Source: JAJXXT01 sp963764465
GTDB taxonomy: Bacteria; Pseudomonadota; Alphaproteobacteria; Acetobacterales; Acetobacteraceae
Reading direction: 5' to 3'
Length of the DNA stretch: 64,000 nt
Assembly (NCBI GenBank): GCA_963764465.1
Contig: CAVXSO010000006.1
Coordinates: 930,001-994,000, forward strand
Made by a program: the position numbers and the translations under genes. The notes beneath the pieces were generated by a model. The model was not told the origin of the DNA and made no database searches. It saw nothing but the letters and a program-made list of their open reading frames with translations. Within the stretch, counting starts at the first letter, position 1. Every line of letters starts with the position of its first letter. This document shows, piece after piece, positions 59,026-64,000 of this stretch.

Positions 59026-61530
59026 TCAGGTGTGCGTGATGAGGACTCCGGAGCCGCCGTCCGAGGCGAGGTTGAAGTTGCCGACCGGAAGGCCGAGGGG
59101 CTGGAACTGAAGTTCCGCCGTCTGGCCCGCCGCGTTGCCGAGGCTGAGCTGGCCGGTGAGCGAATTGAACCCGTAGTTCGCGCCGCTGAAGCCGAAATCC
59201 TTGAGGTCGATCCCGGTGGTCGAGGAAAAGCCGCTGAGCAGCGGGCCGGTGAAGAACGGCGAGCCGATGTTGCTGCCGAACTGGGCCGAGTTGTCCACGA
59301 GCAAGGTGCTGCCGCTGGCGAAGGACACCGTTTCCCCGCCGCCGGTCGCGCTGCCCACCTCCAGCGTGGAGGACGCACCGAGGGCGAAGGTGCCGGTGGA
59401 CGCGGGATCGATGCCGCCCGAGGCATCGAACGCGCCGACGATGGTCATGAGGCCGTTGTTGACGACGGTGGTCACGGTGTTGCTGCCGCTCGCGGTCCAG
59501 CTGCCGCCGCTGTCGACGGCGAGGTTGGCGAAGCCGGTGAAGGAGCCGGTGTTGATGCCGGAGATGCTGCCGGTGCCGGAGGCAAGCTCCAGCGTGTTGC
59601 TGCCGCTGCCGCCGATGACGCCGCCCGAGAACACCGCGTTGGGCCGCACGATGACGCGGTCCATGAGCGAGCCCGAGAACATCACCGCGGCGGAGCCGCC
59701 GCTGACGGTGCCGGCGTTGTCCACCGTGCCGCCGCCGCTGATGAACACGCCGATGCCGCTGCCCGAGATGCGCCCGCCGATCGCGTTGACGACGTTGCCG
59801 CCGCCGCCGAGATCCACGCCGGTGCCGGTGCTGCCCGTGATCGCGCCCGCGTTGGTGACCGTGCCGGCGCCGCCCGATTCGATGTAGACGCCGTTGCTGG
59901 CGCCGCTGATCGAGCCGGCGGCGGCGTTGGTGACCGTTCCGCCCCCCGTGAGAACGATGCCGGAATAGACGACGCCGGTGATGGCGCCCGTGTTCGACAC
60001 GTGCCCGGGGCCGCCCGAGAGGAAGAGGCCGAACTGATGGCCGGACATCGTGGCGTTGAGCTTGTTGACCACGCTGCCGCCCGCGGCGAGGTCCACCGCA
60101 GCACCGCGCGTGCCGGTGATGACGCCGGCGTTGGTGACGGTGCCGGTGCCGCCGGTCTCGACATAGACGCCGTTGCTGCCGCCGGTGATGCTGCCGCCGG
60201 CGTTGTTGACGACCGAGCCGCCCGCGACGAGGGCCACACCGTCATAGGCCGTGCCGACGATCGCCCCGGAGTTGTTGACGATGCCGGTCGCCTTGGTCAC
60301 GAACACGCCGAACTGGGCACCCTGCACGAGGCCGCCCCTCTGGTTCGTGACGCTGCCGCCGCCGGCGAGATCCACGCCGGTGCTGCCCTTGGACAGGATG
60401 GTGCCGGCGTTGGTGATGGTGCCGGTCGCCGTGTACTTGATGTAGACGCCGTTGCTACCGCCGGAGATCGTTCCGCCGGCGAGGTTGCGCAGCGTGCCGC
60501 CGAGATCGAAGACGACGCCATCGTATTTGCCGCCCGTGATCGCGCCGGAGTTGACGAGCGAGGCGGCGCCGCCGCCGATGAAGGCACCGAAGATGCCACC
60601 GTTGATGGCGGCGGCCTTGCCGGAGTTGGTGATGGTGCCACCGCCGCCGAAATAAATGCCGGCGACCGCGGTGCCGTTGATCGTTCCGGTGTTGGTGAGA
60701 TGGCCGGCGCCGCCCATGATGTAGATGCCGCGCGGCGCGTTCACCACGCCGCTGTTGGTGACGACGCCGCCCTGCGACAGAAGCGCGCCGAGATGCGCGG
60801 CGACGACCGTGCCGGCGTTGTTCACGCTGCCCTTGCCGCCGGTGATGAAGATGGCGCCGCCGCTCACCGCGCCGTCGCCCTGGATGAGCCCGCCCGCGCT
60901 GTTGCTGACGGTGCCGCCGGTGAACAGCCCCACCCCGTCGTCCACGGTGCCGTGGATCGTGCCGCTGTTGACGATGAGGGCGGAGGAGCCGCCCTGGATG
61001 ACGGCGCCGTCCTCCGCGCCGAGCAGGAGGCCGGTGTTGGTGAGGCGCCCGCCGGCGTTCATCTGCACCGCGTAGCCGAGCGTGGTGCCGCCTTTTATGG
61101 TGCCGCCGTTGACGACGGTGCCGGCACCGCCGCTGACGCGCACGCCGGCGACGACGCCCGTGACGGTGCCGCCCGACACGTTGCTCACGGTGCCGCCGGC
61201 GCCGAGCGTGACGCCGAACTGCCCGCTGATGCTGCCCGAGTTCACCAGTTGCGAGCCGGCAGAGGTGAAGCGGACACCGGCGGTGGAGCCCGCGATCACG
61301 CCCGAGGCGTTGTTCGTGACGAAGCCCTTGGCCAGCGAGATGCCGACGCCGCCACCGGAGGTGACGTGGCCACTGTTGGTGATCGTCCAGGCCGTGGTGC
61401 CGGTGCCGGAGATCGCGTTGACGCCGGCGCCGCTCGCCGCGACCCCGCCCGTGGGCGTGATGTAGAGCGGGTTGGACGCAGCACTCAGCACGAACGTGCC
61501 GCTGATGGTCGAGGATATTGTTGTTGTCAT
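59026..61530 (-). CDS. Beta-strand-repeat adhesin-like surface protein
   Basis: An 834-residue protein almost wholly built of beta-helix repeats of about 40-47 residues. Each unit has forms of GTVTNAGTITG, GVDLAGGGSVTN and GGTISGGSNGVYI. No N-terminal signal, YadA or autotransporter barrel is visible; the C-terminus ends in LPVGNFNLASDGGSGVLITHT. Such proteins in this group are often fused to Hint domains; here the Hint protein is a separate neighbouring gene. Export is probably by a C-terminal signal and type I secretion, which is inferred. ATG 61530 has GGGAG 7 bases upstream and overlaps the stop of a small ORF (TAATG). Confidence 0.85.
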   Translation of the reverse strand: MTTTISSTISGTFVLSAASNPLYITPTGGVAASGAGVNAISGTGTTAWTITNSGHVTSGGGVGISLAKGFVTNNASGVIAGSTAGVRFTSAGSQLVNSGSISGQFGVTLGAGGTVSNVSGGTVTGVVAGVRVSGGAGTVVNGGTIKGGTTLGYAVQMNAGGRLTNTGLLLGAEDGAVIQGGSSALIVNSGTIHGTVDDGVGLFTGGTVSNSAGGLIQGDGAVSGGAIFITGGKGSVNNAGTVVAAHLGALLSQGGVVTNSGVVNAPRGIYIMGGAGHLTNTGTINGTAVAGIYFGGGGTITNSGKAAAINGGIFGAFIGGGAASLVNSGAITGGKYDGVVFDLGGTLRNLAGGTISGGSNGVYIKYTATGTITNAGTILSKGSTGVDLAGGGSVTNQRGGLVQGAQFGVFVTKATGIVNNSGAIVGTAYDGVALVAGGSVVNNAGGSITGGSNGVYVETGGTGTVTNAGVITGTRGAAVDLAAGGSVVNKLNATMSGHQFGLFLSGGPGHVSNTGAITGVVYSGIVLTGGGTVTNAAAGSISGASNGVYIESGGAGTVTNAGAITGSTGTGVDLGGGGNVVNAIGGRISGSGIGVFISGGGTVDNAGTVSGGSAAVMFSGSLMDRVIVRPNAVFSGGVIGGSGSNTLELASGTGSISGINTGSFTGFANLAVDSGGSWTASGSNTVTTVVNNGLMTIVGAFDASGGIDPASTGTFALGASSTLEVGSATGGGETVSFASGSTLLVDNSAQFGSNIGSPFFTGPLLSGFSSTTGIDLKDFGFSGANYGFNSLTGQLSLGNAAGQTAELQFQPLGLPVGNFNLASDGGSGVLITHT

Positions 61531-61712
61531 TACTGCGCTCCCTGCCGACAAATGGACAAGGCTGTTCCCTCTCGCCAAAAGGCCAAGAGCTTTCCCTGGC
61601 GGCACAGGGACAGCGCTTTTGCCGCTCGCCAAATGGCCAAGAGCTTTCCCTGGCGGCACATGGACGAGATTTTTTCCGCTTGGCATTTGATCAAATCCTT
61701 CCGTCCAGACAT
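61530..61712 (-). other. 60-residue small ORF built of 18-residue repeats, coupled to the adhesin
   Basis: ATG 61712, with AAAGGG 9 bases upstream, opens a frame of 60 residues ending in TAA whose last base is the A of the adhesin ATG. It begins MSGRKDLIK, then CQAEKISSM, then two near-identical units starting CRQGKLLAIWR and CRQGKLLAFWR, each 18 residues with the tail ALSL or ALSI, and ends CRQGAQ. Cys, Trp and Arg recur at fixed positions. It could be a translated leader, a small secreted peptide, or only an open frame over a DNA repeat. A second frame from ATG 61686 runs through the same repeats directly into the adhesin, so the true start is unsettled. Confidence 0.45.
61533..61685 (-). 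repeat. Imperfect 27/54-bp tandem repeats before the adhesin gene
   Basis: Two 54-bp units (61605-61658 and 61551-61604) share an identical 24-base block on the minus strand beginning TGCCGCCAGGGAAAGC; a 27-base half-unit precedes (61659-61685) and a partial unit follows (61533-61550). Each 54-bp unit is itself two weakly similar 27-bp halves. The period is a multiple of three, so both open frames stay periodic. Confidence 0.85.
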
Positions 61713-61741
61713 TCTATCTGACCCTTTCCCCTGAGCATTCG

Positions 61742-62773
61742 TCAGGTCATGTAGGTGACGTCGTGGCGGACCAGGCCCGCCGCGAGGCGCGCGCGCCACC
61801 AGGCGACGGTGCGAACCAGGCCTTCGCGCAGGCCGAGACGGGGCTGCCAGCCGGCATCGGCGAAGAAGCGGCTGCTGTCGGCCTGCAGGACGCGCACCTC
61901 CGACGCCGCGGGGCGCATGCGCGCGGCCTCCACGCGCAACGGCTTGTCGCAGCCGGTGATCTCGCGCAGCAGGGCGATCAGCTCCGCGATGGTGATGCTC
62001 GCGCCGCTGCCGGCGTTGTAGGGGCGGCCGAACTCCAGCATCGTGGCACGGCCGGCGGTGACGAAGGCATCGGCGGTGTCTTCGACATAGGTGAAGTCCC
62101 GCCGCGTCTCGGTGTCGCCCACGGTGATCGCGGGGCAGGCCGGGTCCAGCATCTGGCGAATGAGCGTGGGGATCACGGCGCGCTCGCTCTGGCGGGGGCC
62201 GAAGGTGTTGAAAGGGCGCAGCGTCACCACCGGAAGATCGAAGGAGCGGACATAGGATTCCGCCATCATGTCGGCGCCGATCTTGGAGGCGGAATAGGGC
62301 GACTGGCCGTGGAGCGGGTGGCATTCCGCGATGGGGACGGTCTGCGCGGTGCCGTAGACCTCGCTCGTCGAGGTGTGGACGACGCGGCCGACGCCGGCGG
62401 CGCGCGCGGCCTCGAGGACGTTCACGGTGCCGAGGATGTTCGTTTCGACATAGGACTGGACCGCGACATAGGAGTGCGGGATGGCGATCAGCGCCGCGAG
62501 GTGGAAGATGATCGCCTGGTCGCGCGCGATGCGCTGGACGAAGGCGGCGTCGCGCACGTCCCCGCGCACGAGATCGATGCGGCGGCGGGTCTCGCGCGGC
62601 AGGTCGTCGAGCCAGCCGTGATGATCGAACGAGTTGTAGAGGCAGAGGGTGGTGACGCGGGCACCCTCCGCCACGAGACGGGCGGCGAGGTGCGAGCCGA
62701 TGAACCCGTCCGCGCCGGTGACGAGGACGTTGACATCCCGCAACGGCCTGGCGGCCGGTCCGATATCGTTCAT
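61742..62773 (-). CDS. NAD-dependent nucleotide-sugar 4,6-dehydratase, LegB-like
   Basis: A 343-residue extended SDR. NAD binding: VLVTGADGFIGSHLAARL; STSEVYGTAQ and the Tyr-x3-Lys of SPYSASKIGAD are the active site. FHLAALIAIPHSYVAVQSYVETNILGTVNVLEAARAAGV and RPFNTFGPRQSERAVIPTLI closely resemble LegB, which makes the 4-keto-6-deoxy sugar at the start of legionaminic-type synthesis. The start ATG overlaps the sugar transferase stop by four bases. Confidence 0.85.
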   Translation of the reverse strand: MNDIGPAARPLRDVNVLVTGADGFIGSHLAARLVAEGARVTTLCLYNSFDHHGWLDDLPRETRRRIDLVRGDVRDAAFVQRIARDQAIIFHLAALIAIPHSYVAVQSYVETNILGTVNVLEAARAAGVGRVVHTSTSEVYGTAQTVPIAECHPLHGQSPYSASKIGADMMAESYVRSFDLPVVTLRPFNTFGPRQSERAVIPTLIRQMLDPACPAITVGDTETRRDFTYVEDTADAFVTAGRATMLEFGRPYNAGSGASITIAELIALLREITGCDKPLRVEAARMRPAASEVRVLQADSSRFFADAGWQPRLGLREGLVRTVAWWRARLAAGLVRHDVTYMT

Positions 62774-63495
62774 GCTGGTCTCCTTGAGGCCGCCGCGACG
62801 CCCGGCGAGAGCGAAGCGGCGGAAGCGTGCCGCCTTCGTCGCCCGAGGCCGGCGATCGCGGCAAGGCAGCGGACGATCCAGAGCAGGTCGGCTGCGAGCG
62901 AGCGGCGGGGGTAGTAGCCGAGGTCGAGCTCCGCCTTCGCGGGGAAAAGCGTGTGGCGATAGAAGGCGAGCGGGTTCTCGCCCGGGGGATAAAGATCCGC
63001 CTCGTTGCGGAAGGCCATCTGCGCGGGGCCGAAGATTCCCGGCCGCCAGCGCAGCAGCGCCGCGTAGCGCCCGGCGTAGCAGTCCGCGAAGTCCGGCACT
63101 TCCGGCCGGGGGCCGACGAGCGACATGGCGCCGCGCAGCACGTCCCACAGCTGCGGCAGCTCGTCGATCTTGGTGCGCTCGATGAAGCGGCCGACGCGGG
63201 TCATGCGGTCGTCGCCGCGGATGGTGAGCGGGCGGGAATTCGACAGTTCCCTGGCGCGGAATTTTCGGAACTTGTGCAGGCGGAACAGCTTCCCGTCGCG
63301 CCCCAGGCGCCATTGCGAGAAGAAGACGGGGCGGCCCGATTCGATCAGGATGGCGAGCGCCACCAGGAGCATGAGCGGGCCGACGAGCAGCAGGCCGAGG
63401 GCGGCGACGATCCTGTCGAACCCAAACCTCGGATCCCAGCGCAGCTTTTTCCTGGACAGCGCCGGCAGGATCACCGGCAGGCCACGCACGTTCAT
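62770..63495 (-). CDS. Initiating sugar transferase (polyprenyl-phosphate glycosyl-1-phosphate transferase)
   Basis: A 241-residue protein with one membrane helix (RIVAALGLLLVGPLMLLVALAILI) and the bacterial sugar-transferase core: FFSQWRLGRDGKLFRLHKFRKF, RFIERTKIDELPQLWDVLRGAMSLVGPRPEVPDF and the C-terminal PGIFGPAQM. It loads the first sugar phosphate onto undecaprenyl phosphate to begin an exopolysaccharide or O-antigen unit. It overlaps legB-like and DegT-family genes by four bases on each side. Confidence 0.92.
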   Translation of the reverse strand: MNVRGLPVILPALSRKKLRWDPRFGFDRIVAALGLLLVGPLMLLVALAILIESGRPVFFSQWRLGRDGKLFRLHKFRKFRARELSNSRPLTIRGDDRMTRVGRFIERTKIDELPQLWDVLRGAMSLVGPRPEVPDFADCYAGRYAALLRWRPGIFGPAQMAFRNEADLYPPGENPLAFYRHTLFPAKAELDLGYYPRRSLAADLLWIVRCLAAIAGLGRRRRHASAASLSPGVAAASRRPA

Positions 63496-64000
63496 GCGGG
63501 CGCCGCCGTTTCGTCACCGGCGTCCAGCGCGCGCGAGAGCGCCTGGACGACGTGGCGGACCTGCCATTCCTCCATCTTCGGGTGGAGCGGCAGGGTGAGT
63601 TCGCGCGTGGCGAATTCCTCCGTCAGCGGAAGGCGGACGAAGGGGTGACGCTCCTCGTACCAGCTGAGGCGGTGGATGGGCGGATAGTGGAACGAGGTCT
63701 GCACGCCCTCCGCGCGCAGGGCCGTCGCGACGGCCGTGCGGTCCGTCCCGGCGGGCAGGATCGCGGGGAGGATGTGGTGGGTGGTGACATCCCAGGACGC
63801 GAAGGGGACGCCGACGGAGGGGCAGAGCGTGCCAATGAGGTTGCGGTAGCTCGCGGTGAGGCGGCGGCGCTTGGCGTTCCACCGCTTGAGCTTTGACATC
63901 TGGACGAGGCCGACCGCGGCGTTCAGCTCGGTCATGCGGTAATTGTAGCCGAGCATGGTGACGTCGTAGGAGCCGGTGCCGCTGAGGCGCTCGATGGTGC
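63492..64000 (-). CDS. DegT/DnrJ/EryC1/StrS aminotransferase, C-terminal part (cut by window edge)
   Basis: The frame is open to the window edge and reads TIERLSGTGSYDVTMLGYNYRMTELNAAVGLVQMSKL, typical of the DegT family after its PLP lysine, then SFHYPPIHRLSWYEERHPFVRLPLTEEFATRELTLPLHPKM. About 169 residues are present of roughly 370. It would transaminate the keto-sugar product of the LegB-like enzyme. The PLP lysine itself lies outside the window. It overlaps the sugar transferase start by four bases. Confidence 0.88.
   Translation of the reverse strand, partial: TIERLSGTGSYDVTMLGYNYRMTELNAAVGLVQMSKLKRWNAKRRRLTASYRNLIGTLCPSVGVPFASWDVTTHHILPAILPAGTDRTAVATALRAEGVQTSFHYPPIHRLSWYEERHPFVRLPLTEEFATRELTLPLHPKMEEWQVRHVVQALSRALDAGDETAAPA

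Noticed and set aside
61533..61685. CRISPR or insertion sequence ends
   Set aside because: Units are contiguous without spacers; no terminal inverted repeats or transposase.

Overview
The window is high-GC DNA from an alphaproteobacterium, most likely Rhodospirillales and probably Acetobacteraceae. The pointers are a GTTC-N7-GTTC SOS box at recA, the order flgB-flgC-fliE-fliQ-fliR-flhB followed by a CckA-like kinase, an alaC-hom-glpX-recJ block, a class I PHA synthase and Hint-domain proteins. These rest on recognised protein families and remembered gene orders; no database search was possible.

Layout. 1-239 is the start of recA. 363-7431 (minus) is a carboxylate-catabolism operon: an IclR regulator with two tandem operator-like palindromes, a DapA-family lyase, a NitT/TauT-type ABC importer, an SDR, a D(-)-tartrate dehydratase with all expected active-site residues, and a nucleotidyltransferase. 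7703-8537 holds a Zur-like regulator and a Flp pilin. 8527-14959 is flagellar cluster A: CckA-like kinase, flhB, fliR, fliQ, fliE, flgC and flgB on minus; a small unknown gene, fliO and fliP on plus. 15022-17902 holds an MBL-fold hydrolase and the speD-speE-VOC polyamine operon, with a possible leader peptide. 18028-26995 is flagellar cluster B: fliL, fliM, a DUF6468 gene, motE and a large exported solenoid protein on minus; flgF, flgG, flgA and flgH on plus. Together the clusters supply export gate, C-ring, proximal and distal rod, and L-ring parts.

27009-43816 is mixed metabolism: a five-gene run (ArsR, triple AHSA1 protein, VOC, GST, LprI-like), a thiolase, an ICL/PEP-mutase protein, two acyl-CoA ligases, an apparently acquired sulfatase segment, and PHA synthase. 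43922-50547 is the alaC-hom-glpX-recJ block followed by a FemAB/CelD-like acyltransferase.

50606-55025 looks like a decayed island at tRNA-Glu: the C-terminal remnant of a serine recombinase abuts the tRNA, followed by a frameshifted GT2 glycosyltransferase, a GtrA protein and a GT39-type mannosyl/arabinosyl transferase. A run of 15 perfect 7-bp repeats lies beyond it.

55760-64000 is a cell-surface region: an IalB-like secreted protein, a frameshifted glycine-zipper lipoprotein, a TIM-barrel/Hint fusion, a beta-strand-repeat adhesin preceded by a repeat-built small ORF, and an exopolysaccharide locus (LegB-like dehydratase, initiating sugar transferase, DegT-family aminotransferase running off the window). 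The small ORF made of 18-residue repeats, whose stop codon overlaps the adhesin start, is the least explained structure here.
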